Shown here: positions 1-11,468 of the stretch, in pieces
Numbering within the stretch: the stretch's first letter is position 1
Layout: each line of letters opens with the position of its first letter
NCBI GenBank assembly: GCA_051294375.1
Contig: CM119266.1
Span: 19,107,657 to 19,171,656, forward strand
Direction of reading: 5' to 3'
From: Paraspadella gotoi
Lineage: Eukaryota > Chaetognatha
DNA: 64,000 bases
Translations under genes and position numbers: made by a program
Notes under the pieces: generated by a model
What the model saw: the letters and a program-made list of their open reading frames with translations, nothing else
Databases searched by the model: none
What the model was told of the DNA's origin: nothing

Positions 1-19
1 TTTCCCCTTTTTTTTTTAG

Positions 20-814
20 GTCGGCATGATGGCTGCCCACTTGACAGGCGGGCATCCTCTAGATTCCTGCCGCGTCGCTCCTTACGTTAATCTTCCAACG
101 ATGCGAATGGCGGCGATGACGGGCGCCCCTGGCGGATTCGACCGCATCCCTCCTCATCATCCGGGTCTTTCTCTTCCTCCTCCGCCCGGTCACTTTGGTG
201 GCGGGATCTTCGGACCCGGCGGTCCGCCGCCGCCGCCACCGCCCCACTCTGGACACTACGATTCCGCCGCAGCCGCTCAACTTTTGGCGGCGGCGGCAGC
301 TGCTGCTGCGGCGTCCTCGTCGACAACGGCGTCGACTCCTCGAACGCCTCCTTCGCCGTCGATGGCGGGAAAACCTTCAGCGTCGTCGCCCGTAGGAGGC
401 GATTCCTCGTCATCGTCGGCGGCCTCATCGGCGGCCAACGCCAACATGGCCTTCACGCCGCCGATCGCCGCCACGGCGGGAAGTCCGCCCACTCCACTCG
501 CCGCTCATATGCCGCCGATTCCACCGCCACCGGGTCTGCTTCCTCCGGCTTCTGTCGCCGGTCTCCAGCATCCCTTCCAACTCCTCTACCCTCACTACGC
601 CAATGCCGCCGTCAATCTCGCCGCCGCCGCCGCCGCAGCGGCTAACAACGAAGGCGCGGCCACTGGTGGCGCCGGGGCTGGCGGCGGCGGAGGCGGCGGC
701 GGCGGAGGCGGCGGCAGCGGGTTCCAAACAAACAAATCAACATCGATCGCTGATCTGAGAATGAAGGCGAGAAAGCACGCGGCATCGCTGGGAATTGGAG
801 GCGTAGAAGGTTGA
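20..814 (+). CDS. SHOX: SHOX-type homeobox protein, terminal coding exon (partial)
   Basis: This is the last coding exon of a paired-like homeodomain transcription factor. A pyrimidine tract and AG end at base 19, and the exon is open from base 20 to TGA at 812-814. Two conserved blocks identify it: DSCRVAPYVNLPTMRM near the exon start, matching the block just after the SHOX/SHOX2 homeodomain, and the C-terminal OAR motif STSIADLRMKARKHAASLG. Vertebrate SHOX proteins carry SSIADLRLKARKHA at the same place. The homeodomain itself lies upstream, outside the window. Between the blocks is a long low-complexity region of poly-Pro, poly-Ala, Ser-rich and poly-Gly tracts, much longer than in vertebrate SHOX. 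The OAR motif is known to restrain or modulate activity in this family. An earlier exon must supply the start codon. Assignment rests on both motifs and on the exon boundary falling where SHOX genes have one. Confidence 0.9.
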   Translation, partial: VGMMAAHLTGGHPLDSCRVAPYVNLPTMRMAAMTGAPGGFDRIPPHHPGLSLPPPPGHFGGGIFGPGGPPPPPPPHSGHYDSAAAAQLLAAAAAAAAASSSTTASTPRTPPSPSMAGKPSASSPVGGDSSSSSAASSAANANMAFTPPIAATAGSPPTPLAAHMPPIPPPPGLLPPASVAGLQHPFQLLYPHYANAAVNLAAAAAAAANNEGAATGGAGAGGGGGGGGGGGGSGFQTNKSTSIADLRMKARKHAASLGIGGVEG

Positions 815-910
815 GCGCGGATAGGATTTCATCCTCGTCGCTTAGTCATTTAGTCCGACATTTCATTGTCAATTATAAAGTTAAACGGGTAAATCGATTT
901 AATATTTATA

Positions 911-916
911 AATAAA
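911..916 (+). promoter_or_regulatory. Polyadenylation signal of the SHOX homologue
   Basis: AATAAA about 97 nt after the SHOX stop codon, in AT-rich DNA. It is the first canonical signal downstream and a plausible 3' end. Not experimentally supported. Confidence 0.5.
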
Positions 917-2950
917 CTACAACAACGACCTAAAATTTTACCTGAAATCAATTTCGACCTCCATATCTTGACAGAGGAGATGTATCAAGCTTGAATTCCA
1001 CGTCGTATTTTTTTTTCAGGAGATTCTCCAAATTCTTTTAACACTCCTCGTCATAATTTCAACTTGATTACAACAAATAACAATAAATTATTATTTCCTT
1101 GAAATATTACCCCTTGTTGACGATTTTTTTCTTAATTTTCCGAGACCTGTAAACAAATACTTTATGTTAGTGAACTGTTAAATAGTTTTATAAATAATTT
1201 ATTAGTTTTCGTAAATTAAATATTTCGTTTGATATGGAGATACCAATAACGTTACTGAGCTTAAATTGCTCAAACGTCGTCCTCTATTGCTATGATTTAC
1301 ATTGGTTAATATTTACGTTCTTAAATCTGATTGGACGGAGACCTTTGCTGATCCAATTATTGGTAGTATTCTGAAAGTGAAAGTCGTTTTTAATGTGGTC
1401 TATTTATAATTTAAAGAAGTATAAAAGGGCAGTAGACTGTTAAAGCTTTTAGGAGATTGCCCAGGAAAACATGTAGGTTAACTGATGAAATATTTGTAAC
1501 TCTTTGAAATGAATTTCTAATCATTGAAATTATTATGTTTTGTGACAGGCTTTGAGCCTCTATCTGTAGCTCTCCATCTCTCGGCTGCTCTTTATGTTCT
1601 CAATAGCGTCACTCTTGTTGCTGCATGAAGTCTGATTAACTATTTTATGCTAAAATTCTCTGGATTTGGATGATTCTTAAGTTTTTGAGAGTTGAAATGG
1701 CTTTCGCCCAGTGTAAAGCTACCAAGGTACAAATTAGGTTGAGCTAAGTGCTCAAACAATGTTTTTTTAGATACAATCTCGGCCACAGTGACTTGTTTAT
1801 AATTTGCCCCTATTGAATTATAGAGAATTAAATTCGTTCCGAAAATTAATTAATCGTTCTTATGGTTATTATAGGTTGATGATATAGCGTTTTTTTTAAA
1901 AAGTCGTAAGCAAACTTAAGAGTAGGTATTTTAGTATATAGATAAGTCTTCCGGCTTTCTTGGCCTTCTTTCCTCTCTATATGGTCTTTCACATCGTTTT
2001 TCTCTTCTTTTTTCTTTCTCCTCTCTGCCTTCCTTTCGAAGGTCGCACAAAAAGGGCGGTTCGGGCTGAGCAATGGAGATGGGCTTCTAATATTCTATTA
2101 ATTGCCGGTTTAGTTGAGCAAAACGTAAAATCTTCCTCCGGAGACTCGTGTATTTCGGGTTGGAATATCTCTCTCTTCTCTATCTCTCTCTCTCTCTTCT
2201 CTTGTGATCTCTCTTCTCTCTTTCCTTTCCTCTCTCTCTCTTCTCTCCTCCCTCTTAATTCTTTTTCTTCGAGTTTCTTCTTATTTTCTTTTCTTTCCGC
2301 AATCTCTACAATCCAGTATTTTCCGATCCCTCTGTTTCTCTCTCACTCTCTCTCTCTCACTTCTCTCTCCTCTTTTTATTTCTTTTCGGTTTCAGTGTTC
2401 TTATTTTCCTTTTTCTTTCTCCGATATTTCCCGATCCACTCTCTCTCTCCCACTCCTTGCAATCGCATAAAAACGCCTCCATCTTTTCTTCTCATGATTT
2501 ACGAATGAAATTCATTTCTTTCGCTTGTGTAGCAATCTTGGCCAAAACTGTTTTGGTCATAATCTCCCAAGCGAACCCTTGGCTAACGCAGCCAAGCATA
2601 GTTCGCTATCCTCTCTGTACTTGGGAGATTTAGCAAATGATGTGAGGCCGATTAAACAATGTTTAAACATCCATTACCTCAAACTTAGAGCCTTCATTCT
2701 TTTCGATTCAAAAACCCAAAAGTGAAATTAATGAGAAGAAAAGAATAAGAAAATCCAATATTAAGAAAGAATTAGAAAGCGAAGAAGAAAAGAAGGCAGG
2801 ATGAAGGAGGGAGCGATTCTAAAAAAAAGAGAGAGAGCAAAGAGAAGGCAGGATGAAGGAGGGAGCGATTCTGAAAGGGCTGACCTTTAAAAAGGATCAA
2901 CACGAGTCAAGTTTTCGAAATGGGATACATTTGTCATAATATCATAAAAC
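917..2950. other. AT-rich intergenic DNA with a CT-rich block
   Basis: No exon with convincing splice sites was seen. The stretch is AT-rich. From about 2,165 to 2,450 there is a C/T-rich low-complexity block, and from 2,730 an A/G-rich one containing two near-copies of a GGCAGGATGAAGGAGGGAGC phrase about 50 nt apart. Confidence 0.6.
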
Positions 2951-2971
2951 GGTTAGGGAAAGAGATATAAG

Positions 2972-3116
2972 AAGAAAAAGGAGGAAGTATTTCGAGCTTC
3001 GAGTAGAAAAAGGAAAGGCTGGAGCGGCGGGAGCGGCAGAAGCCGAGACAGCATCCGCAGCAGCCGAGACAGCAGCCGATAAGGGACCAAAACACTATCG
3101 TTTTGACGTAGATTAA
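2972..3116 (+). CDS. Candidate C-terminal exon, Ala/Glu/Thr-rich
   Basis: An open frame reads KYFELRVEKGK, then an Ala-rich stretch with AEAETASAAAETAAD, then KGPKHYRFDVD and TAA at 3,114-3,116. The mix of charged, aromatic and Ala residues looks more protein-like than the surrounding purine repeats, and the local GC rise fits coding DNA. No strong splice acceptor was found, so the left edge is only the start of the protein-like part. No family was recognised. It could be chance coding potential in a GC-rich patch. Confidence 0.3.
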
Positions 3117-3480
3117 ATGGAATCAAACAACCCGGTGGAGCCGACGGAAGCTACGCCGCAAATACCATTCGCCAAATTTCCTTCTCCCCGCAAATATTCG
3201 TGAACGGAAAAAGGAATGATGAAAATATAAACAGAGAGAGAGAGTGAGAGAGAGAGAGAGAGAGAGGAAACTGCTTGTCAGAGGGTTACGCGTATAGAGA
3301 TAAAAAGTAATGATGAAAATATAAACAAAGCTAAGTGACTTAGCGAGAGCTTTCAGCGGAAAAACTATTTTTTGAATCTAAATGAAATATTAAAATTAGT
3401 TTTGTCCAATTACATGCACAAGGCAGATTATGCATCATCATTTATAAACTTATTCACAAAATAACTGTTTCATCATAAAA

Positions 3481-3481
3481 A

Positions 3482-3513
<32 letters not shown>

Positions 3514-3515
3514 TA
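3481..3515. repeat. (ACG)n trinucleotide tract
   Basis: About ten perfect ACG/GAC repeats outside any identified exon. This is one of about a dozen such tracts in the window, several of which lie in exons and encode Asp or Thr. Confidence 0.9.
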
Positions 3516-3803
3516 CGTCACAAAGAAGCCTGGCCTTAACATTATAGAGCCAGGACCTGGCGAAGCCTGTCCTGGCTCGATAAAAATAATGACGGTTATA
3601 TCAAGTAATTTTTTTTTTCATTCTGGGGAAAGTCTAAAATTGTATTTTTATAATTTTTTTCTGAAACTTAAAAAAATATTTAAAGAATCATTTGTAAAAA
3701 AATCAAACATACTATAGGGCTCTACGGGTAATAGGCTAATGGCCCAATACTATTATTTCACAATATTAGATTGCAACAGTGCCGAAAGCACAATTTCTGC
3801 TGT

Positions 3804-4406
3804 TAATTGGATACCAAAGTAAAAAGCCTAGGGTATGAACGATTTATTAAGGGTTAATGAGACCAAAGTGTAGCTAAAAATCTAAATGACTATCAAAAAC
3901 CGTTTTAGTACTACATTTTTTTTTAAATGAAAGTCTTGCCAAGTGGCAACTCCTCTCGTTTCCTTTAAAAACATCTCAACTTTTTTTTTCTCTCTCCTCT
4001 CTCCAACATTTCCCGACTTCAATGAGACACTTTGAGTTACGTCAATGGCGCGTGACGCAATCCGTGACGCGGTCAGAATCAACGCCGTTGACGCGCAGCC
4101 CTCGTCACCGAGTGGTCGACGAGTTAACCACGGCTCAGCGTAACCCGCTGACTTGTTACACCGAAGGTCGTTAGCATCGCGAACTCGGTGGTGACATGAC
4201 CGAAGAGGGGATGGGGTTCAGGGGAGGGATGTAATTGGAAAAAGGTGGAGGAAGGGATGTAAATGGAACTCAAGGGGAAAGAGGGGAGAGGAGACCTTGG
4301 GTTTATGACCGTAAAAGAAAAGTAAAGTCCGGAAGGGTCGGTAGTCCTCGCGGAAGGGCAGAGAGTGAAAGGGTGAAACAATGCGAATGGAGGAGGAGGG
4401 AGGGAG

Positions 4407-4445
<39 letters not shown>

Positions 4446-5112
4446 GAGAGAGACGAGAGCGGGGGGGTCNNNNNNNNNNNNNNNNNNNNNNNNNGGGAGA
4501 AGATTATTGGATACAAAGTTAAAAAGCTGTGGTATGCAATGCGATTCTATTAAGGGTTAATGAGACCAAGTGCAGCTAAAAAATCTAATGACTATCAAAA
4601 CCGTTTAGTATACTACATTTTTTTAAAAATGAAATGTCTGCCAAGTGGCAACTCCTCTCGGTTCCTTTAAAACATCTCAACTTTTTTTTTTCTCTTCTCT
4701 CTCAACATTTCCCGACTTCATGAGACACTTTGAGTTACGTCAATGGCGGCGTGACGCAATCCGTGACGCGGTCAGAATCAACGCCGTTGACGCAAGCCCC
4801 TCGTCACCGAGTGGTCGACGAGTTAACCAACGGCTCAGCGTCACCCCGCTGACTTGTTACAGCCGAAGGTCGTTAGCATCGCGAACTCGGTGGTGACATG
4901 ACCGAAGAGGGGATGGGGTTCAGGGGAGGGATGTAATTGGAAAAAGGTGGAGGAAGGGATGTAAATGGAACTCAAGGGGGAAGAGGGCGAGAAAGAGTCC
5001 TTGGTTTTATGACGTGAAAGAAAGTAAAGTCCGGAAGGGTCGGAGTCCTCGCGGAAAGGGCAGAGAGTGAAAGGGTGAAACAATGCGAATTGGAGGAGGG
5101 AGGGGAGGGAGG

Positions 5113-5190
<78 letters not shown>
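3804..5190. repeat. Tandem near-identical duplication, copies 3,804-4,469 and 4,504-5,190
   Basis: Both copies run in the same order through a TTAAGGGTTAATGAGACC phrase, an ATGACTATCAAAA phrase, a GACGCGGTCAGAATCAACGC phrase, a GGGGTTCAGGGGAGGGATG phrase and then an (AG)n tract. They differ mainly by one-base indels, and a 25-N gap (4,470-4,494) sits at the join. This is either a recent tandem duplication or two versions of one locus placed side by side by the assembler. Confidence 0.85.
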
Positions 5191-5194
<4 letters not shown>

Positions 5195-5590
5195 CGAGGG
5201 GGGGGAACGCAAAGTGAGAAAAGAGGCAGGGAAGTCGGAAAAGAGAGAGAGAGAGAGAGAGACAGAGAGAGAGAGAGAGGGAGCAGAGAGAATAAAGAGA
5301 GGGAAACGCGAAAGTGAGGAAGGCGAGAAAAGAGGAGGGAAGTTGGAAAAAGGTCTTTAGGTCACGAGATGATGGGATACGATTACCAGATAAGGAATCT
5401 GATGGCGGGAAAGGAAAGTCCGATGAGAAAAGGGCAAGATTCATAATTTGTCTGTTCGGATCAACCTTAGAAGATAACGTCATGTCATGTCATGTCATGT
5501 CAAGAAAGGGTCAAATATGATCTCAAAATCTCAATTTTGTTAATTACATTAGAGAAAGTGGGAAAAGGAAAGAGAAATTGAAACGGAGGA

Positions 5591-5636
<46 letters not shown>

Positions 5637-5794
5637 AGAGAGAGAGAGACGAGGAGAGAGGAGAGTTAACCCTCGTTCTGTCTCCGTGACAGGCATCAAG
5701 GGTCAGGATCTAGGATTTATTTGGATTAAATCCTTCTCTCCGTCGGTGGCGAGGTCAGCTTAACGCTGGCGGGAAACCAGTCAAATGTGGGACG

Positions 5795-6300
5795 CAACAC
5801 TGCCAGTGAAAAAAAGGATGGATTAGTCGGCGAAAAACTAATGTTGGACCACACTGCAATGAAAAATAGGGGATAAGTTCGGCGGAAAACTAGAAATATT
5901 GAAGGGCGAACTTGACACCACACTGGCCAGTGAAAAAAGAGGATGGATGAGTCGGGCGAAAACTAAGTGTTGGCACACACTGCCAATCCGAAAAATAGGG
6001 GATGGATAGTGGCGAAACTAAATGAGGACCACACTGCCATCGAAAAAAGGGATGGATAGTGGCAAACTAATGGGGGACCGACACTGCCATGTAAAAAAGG
6101 ATGGATAGTCGGCGAAACTAATGCGGAGGACCGAACACTGCCAGTGAAAAAAGGGATGGATAGTCGGCAAAAGACTAATGTGGGACCACACTGCAAGGAT
6201 GAAAAATAGGGATGGATAGTTGGCGAAAAACTAATGAAGGGACCACACTGCCAGTGAAAAAAAGGGATGGATAGTCGGTGAAAACTACATAGTTGGTGAT
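5795..6300. repeat. Minisatellite array, unit about 52-60 bp
   Basis: Eight to nine imperfect copies of a unit containing GGATGGATAGTCGGCGAAA, ACTAATG and GACCACACTGCCA followed by an A-run. Copies differ by small indels. It lies in the intergenic space 5' of the aminoacylase gene. Confidence 0.85.
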
Positions 6301-6698
6301 TGGTGAAAGGACCTCGAAATATGTTGGCGACCTTTCCCAACTACGTAAAGGACTTGTCTGCTTAATCTATGTCTTTTAAGAAAATAAGCCTTTCAACGAA
6401 ATTGATCCGTTGTGGTAATTTCTCTTTAAAAATTGCTAAGTCCTTTAGTTCCATTCTGCTTTAAGCGCATTTAACTCCTGAAAACATTTTTTCTTGTTTT
6501 TAATAAAAAATTTAAAAAATAAATCGGCGACATGGTACATCATTTCTTAGATAATTATTTTATAATTATCATGGTTTTCCTAAAGCTAACCCGGTAAAGA
6601 ATGACGGCTTACATTTAAATTGTATTATGTTTTTCTTTTTTTTTTTTTTAAATTTATTTACAATTTTGTTCAACTTTCTGCTTAATCAGTTTTGAGTG

Positions 6699-9522
6699 AT
6701 GGAGACAACAGCGACAACGATGTCAGAAACGACAATGACGGAGACGACGACGACTGCGACGGCGACAACGATGACAGACACGGCGCCGGAAACGCTGACA
6801 CCGACAATATCTTCACCATTGTCGACAATCGACGGAGAGATTTCGTCACAAATCAGTCTCGATCTCGACGTTGATACGGCGTCGAACGAGGAAGACCCGG
6901 CTGTAACTCGATTCCGCGAATATCTCCGCTGCGACTCTTCGCATCCAAACCCGGATTACACTTCCGCCGTGGAGTTTCTGAAGGGACAGGCGGACGAGAT
7001 CGGACTCCAATGCGACGTTTTATACCCGGGTGGGTAAGATTTTCATTCTGGTCATTGCATATTCCACAAGCTTAAGAAATGAATTGAGAGGAAGAGCGAG
7101 TAAGAGATAACTTTGTAAATCAGTATCACGCTTTTCTGTTTTTAAAGATATTTTTTAATTGATTTATAATGTCAATTAAAAACATTAGCCGGAGAACCCA
7201 TTGTTCTTATGCACTGGAAAGGAAGCGATCCGTCAAAAGAATCCATTTTGCTAAACTCACACATGGACGTCGTAGCGGGTGAGTGATGGTTAGTGAGTGT
7301 CTGATAGTGATCGTAGCTGGTAAGTGATAACTACAAGCTCGGAGCTACTGCTCAGTAGGGTGGAGTGNNNNNNNNNNGTCAGCGACCTCCATCACTACCA
7401 CATTTATTTACAGATTGAGTTTTTTTCTGCTTTGATTGAGTTTCCTTGTTTTTGTAATTTACTTAAATTAATAATAGATTGTCCGTTAAGGAAGTGAATT
7501 AAATGTTTTTTTAATTGAACATTTTTCAAATAGTTTACCCCGAATTTTGGACTTACAATCCTTGGGAGGCCGTAAAGACTCCTGATGGAATGATCTATGC
7601 CCGGGGGGCGCAGGTAGATTTTTTCCCGCTTCTCTTCGTAGTAATTTACTAAAAAATACGACAACCTTCATAACTCAGGACATGAAGAGCATCGGAATGC
7701 AGCATCTAGAAGCGGTTCGTCGACTCAAAGCCTGCGGCAAGAAACTCCCTCGAACGGTCGTTCTTAGTTTCGTGCCGGACGAAGAGATCGGCGGCTTTAA
7801 AGNNNNNNNNNNNNNNNNNNNNNNNNNNNNNNNNNNNNNNNNNNNNNNNNNNNNNNNNNNNNNNNNNNNNNNNNNNNNNNNNNNNNNNNNNNNNNNNNNN
7901 NNNNNNNNNNNNNNNNNNNNNNNNNNNNNNNNNNNNNNNNNNNNNNNNNNNNNNNNNNNNNNNNNNNNNNNNNNNNNNNNNNNNNNNNNNNNNNNGCGAC
8001 CGCCTTCGCCTTCGACAGGAATGAAAGCTCTTATCGAATCCGGAGCCCTGGAGCCATTCAACATCGCCTTCTCTTTGGACGAAGCTTCAGTCGCAGGTTC
8101 GACAAGCTAGAATCTTTTCTAAAGTCAGTTCAATCATCTGCACCTCAAGAAATAAACTGTTTTTCAAATGCTTAAGGTAAATACTACTACTACTAAATAG
8201 TAAATACGACAGCGACTGAAAAAAATGTGTAAAATTGAAACGTTTCTCTTTTTTTTTTCAAATAAGGAAAAGGGAAATTTTTGTCGCGGATTTTTTACGC
8301 GGAACGAGTCCCTTTTCAGTTCGAGGCCATTATTACTGGAACCCCTGGGCACGCTGCCGCCTTCATCAGAAACACAGCGGCGGGTGAGTTAGCCTGAAGA
8401 ATAAGGGAAGGGTAAGGAAGAGAGAATAGATTTTAAAACGATACAAAGTCACTTACCATATCCCTCGTAGTTTGTCAACTCTTCGCGCATTTTTTTTTCG
8501 AAACAGACCCAATTTTGTTTTTTATTCAGAAAAATTCCGTCGTTTGCTGAATTCGCTCTTGGATTTTCGCGCCAAACAAGAAACGGTGCTGAGACGAAAC
8601 CCCCGACTTCGACTCTGCGACGTGTCGACTGTCAACTTCACCAAAGTCAACGGTTCGGATTTTCGATCTTTCGCTCTTTCCACGATTCCCGCCTCTTCTC
8701 ACTCTCGGGATCCTTTATCAGGCGGGGTCCAGACCAACGTGGTTCCCTCGGAGCTCACGGCCACCTTCGACGTCAGGATCTCGCCTCGACACAGTCTTCA
8801 GGATTTCGAGAAGCAGCTCCAAAGTTGGATCACTCACGCAGGGGAAGGTCGAGTCTTGTGCGGAGTACTAAAAGAAAATTTGTGGTAATCACAGAAAATA
8901 TGTGTCTATTTGTCATATTAAGAGGAAATATGTGATTATTGGTCATATTAAAAGGAAATTTGCTTGGTCCACATTGTATTGTGGCATCTGACACATTTTT
9001 TTCCTATTGTTGCAACCAATATTATTTTATTTTTTCAGGAATTCGCGTAAATTACCTCAACAAGAGCGACAATATGGTTTGTGTAATTTTTTATTTTCTT
9101 TTTTTTATTATTATTTTTTTATATCTTTAAAATTCATCTGTAAATATGATGGGCTCACTATGTTGATTGTAGTCGAAATCGGACGTGAGCCCGGATGCGA
9201 AATGGTGGTCAGCATTGTCTAACTCATTGACAGAAATTGGAGTGACTCATCAACCGGGAATCGGCGCCGGAATCACTGACAGCAGATACCTGAGGTTATC
9301 TATAGGGGAATAATATTATTAAATTTTAATCATAAGGCACGACTAATTCGTAAGCCCCAACCAATTCACAGAGAGATCGGCGTCCAGGCCTTCGGATTTT
9401 CCGCCAATCACGATACGCAGCCTCTCGCCCACGCCCACGACGAGTGCCTTCACGAGAGCGTCTTTTTGAGAGGCATCGACATCTTCGAACGAGTCGTAGA
9501 AGACATGGCCAGCGTCAAATGA
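6699..9522 (+). CDS. ACY1: Aminoacylase-1 (N-acyl-L-amino-acid amidohydrolase, peptidase family M20A)
   Basis: Cytosolic zinc enzyme that removes acetyl groups from N-acetylated amino acids. Exons read: 6,699-7,029; 7,189-7,278; 7,534-7,613; 7,679 into a gap (7,803-7,995); 8,019-8,096; 8,267-8,383; 8,530-8,652; 8,722-8,847; 9,039-9,076; 9,173-9,294; 9,372-9,522. All visible junctions keep frame. Metal-site motifs of the family are present: [10 protein letters not shown] (His and Asp), YARGAQDMK (bridging Asp), VPDEEIGG (catalytic Glu pair), SLDEA, and the late [16 protein letters not shown] and DSRYLR also match the family. The first ATG gives a Thr-rich N-terminal extension of roughly 57 residues relative to human ACY1. 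A later ATG such as that of MTDTAPET would shorten it. A few tens of residues fall in the assembly gap. Identity is near certain; the start codon is not. Confidence 0.93.
7803..7995. other. Assembly gap inside ACY1
   Basis: A 193-N run removes the 3' end of the exon beginning at 7,679, the following intron and part of the coding sequence after the VPDEEIGG motif. Confidence 0.99.
8653..8721 (+). other. ACY1: 69-nt intron of ACY1 that keeps the frame open
   Basis: The sequence starts GT and ends in a pyrimidine tract plus CAG. Removing it joins KVNG to GVQTNV, which matches the aminoacylase pattern (KLEGGVAYNV in human). If retained it adds 23 codons without a stop, so a plain ORF reading would include it wrongly. 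Confidence 0.8.
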
Positions 9523-10790
9523 AGTGGATCGTCTCTAAAGTGTATGGTGCATCGCCTGCATCGCCTGCATCAAAGGAACGATTACAAGAATTCTTTGTAA
9601 TGATAAGACGAAAGAATAATCACTTTTATCTAAATGAATAATTTTAAGCTTTTTTTTTAAATGTCAAAGTATAGTTTCAGATTTAGATTTAGATTTAAAA
9701 TAGATTTAAAACAAAGGATCAAATAATTCCTGACCAACCAATCGCTCTTTGCCACGAAAANNNNNNNNNNNNNNNNNNNNNNNNNNNNNNNNNNNNNNNN
9801 NNNNNNNNNNNNNNNNNNNNNNNNNNNNNNNNNNNNNNNNNNNNNNNNNNNNNNNNNNNNNNNNNNNNNNNNNNNNNNNNNNNNNNNNNNNNNNNNNNNN
9901 NNNNNNNNNNNNNNNNNNNNNNNNNNNNNNNNNNNNNNNNNNNNNNNNNNNNNNNNNNNNNNNNNNNNNNNNNNNNNNNNNNNNNNNNNNAGGAGGAGGA
10001 GGAAGAGGCGGGCGGCGAAATTGCTTTGTGAGAATTTGGGCGAAAAACAGGAGACAGATTGGATTTGATGTTTTGCACCCTGGATAGAGAGGGAGAGAGT
10101 AGAAAGAGAGGGAGAGAGTGGATAGAGAGGGAGAGAGTGAGAGGAGGTAGGAAGAAGAAAGAGAAGGTTGAGATGGTTGGAATTAGGAGGGAAGAGGAGA
10201 TGGAAAGGGAATATGGTACAATAGAAAATATATTAAACGAGAATTTAGAATAGAATAATTATAATTAGAAAAAGGTTCAATAACGAAAAAAAAACCAAAT
10301 ATTATATGAACTATGCCGCTTAAACCTCGTGATCGCATTTTACTTTTTAAAAAAAGAAGGAAAGAAATCGTGTTTAACTTTTGGACAAAATTTCGTTGTT
10401 GTTTCAAAAAGCAAAACCAAGAATTAAAGCTGCTTAAATATTCAGTGAAATCCTGAATTCAAAACAGAAAAAANNNNNNNNNNNNNNNNNNNNNNNNNNN
10501 NNNNNNNNNNNNNNNNNNNNNNNNNNNNNNNNNNNNNNNNNNNNNNNNNNNNNNNNNNNNNNNNNNNNNNNNNNNNNNNNNNNNNNNNNNNNNNNNNNNN
10601 NNNNNNNNNNNNNNNNNNNNNNNNNNNNNNNNNNNNNNNNNNNNNNNNNNNNNNNNNNNNNNNNNNNNNNNNNNNNNNNNNNNNAGAGAGACGTCTAAGT
10701 GGGCGTGACGACTTGAAACTCGGGAACGGATCAGGTCCTAATTGACTCTGGGCGTTTTTTCCCGTGATGTACTTAGCTGAATTTGTTGCT
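9523..10790. other. Intergenic, gaps and purine-rich repeats
   Basis: Downstream of ACY1. No exon was seen. It contains two N gaps, a GGAGAGAGTGGATAGAGAG short tandem repeat near 10,085-10,145, and AT-rich DNA. Confidence 0.6.
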
Positions 10791-10791
10791 A

Positions 10792-10864
10792 ATGAATAAT
10801 TTCGGCGACGAGACTCTCCGACTTGCGACCACGCCTTCCCTGTCGCTTAACGCTGAAAAATGCG
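10792..10864 (+). CDS. Candidate first coding exon, unknown gene
   Basis: ATG opens a frame reading MNNFGDETLRLATTPSLSLN then AEKC, and stops at a good donor (TGCG followed by GTAATT) in phase 1. A GC-richer, non-repetitive stretch precedes it from 10,690. A gap begins 42 nt downstream, so no following exon can be linked. No family was recognised from so short a peptide. Confidence 0.35.
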
Positions 10865-11076
10865 GTAATTGTCTTTTACCTTCATTCTTTTCTCTCTGTC
10901 TTTGTCNNNNNNNNNNNNNNNNNNNNNNNNNNNNNNNNNNNNNNNNNNNNNNNNNNNNNNNNNNNNNNNNNNNNNNNNNNNNNNNNNNNNNNNNNNNNNN
11001 NNNNNNNNNNNNNNNNNNNNNNNNNNNNNNNNNNNNNNNNNNNNNNNNNNNNNNNNNNNNNNNNNNNNNNNNNNNN

Positions 11077-11437
11077 CTCTCTCTCTCTCTCTTTCTCACG
11101 CAGAAGTTCATTTTAAACTGAATGATCGGAAAGAACAAATTTATCTTTCATAAGAAAAGCAAAAAACAAAAATGGCGACTGATATTTAACTCTCTACTCA
11201 CACTAGCAATTTCGTTTTATTCAGTTAAAAAATAAGTAAAAAGCCCAGACTTCAACTGTACCAAAGCAAAAATAAAAAGTATTTCCTTAAAGTTAAATTC
11301 ATCAGACGACTTCACGCCAGTTTTTTTTAAAATATATTATGTATTTTATTCCTTCTTTTCATCCGAAAAATTGCTTTTCTTTTTTTTTTTTTCACTTTTC
11401 ACATTTCATTCCGTCGTCGTAAAGGAAAGAATTTTAC

Positions 11438-11468
<31 letters not shown>

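Noticed and set aside
1960-2508. Long plus-strand open frame rich in Ser, Leu and Phe
   Set aside because: It is the translation of a C/T-rich low-complexity block. There are no splice sites or known motifs.
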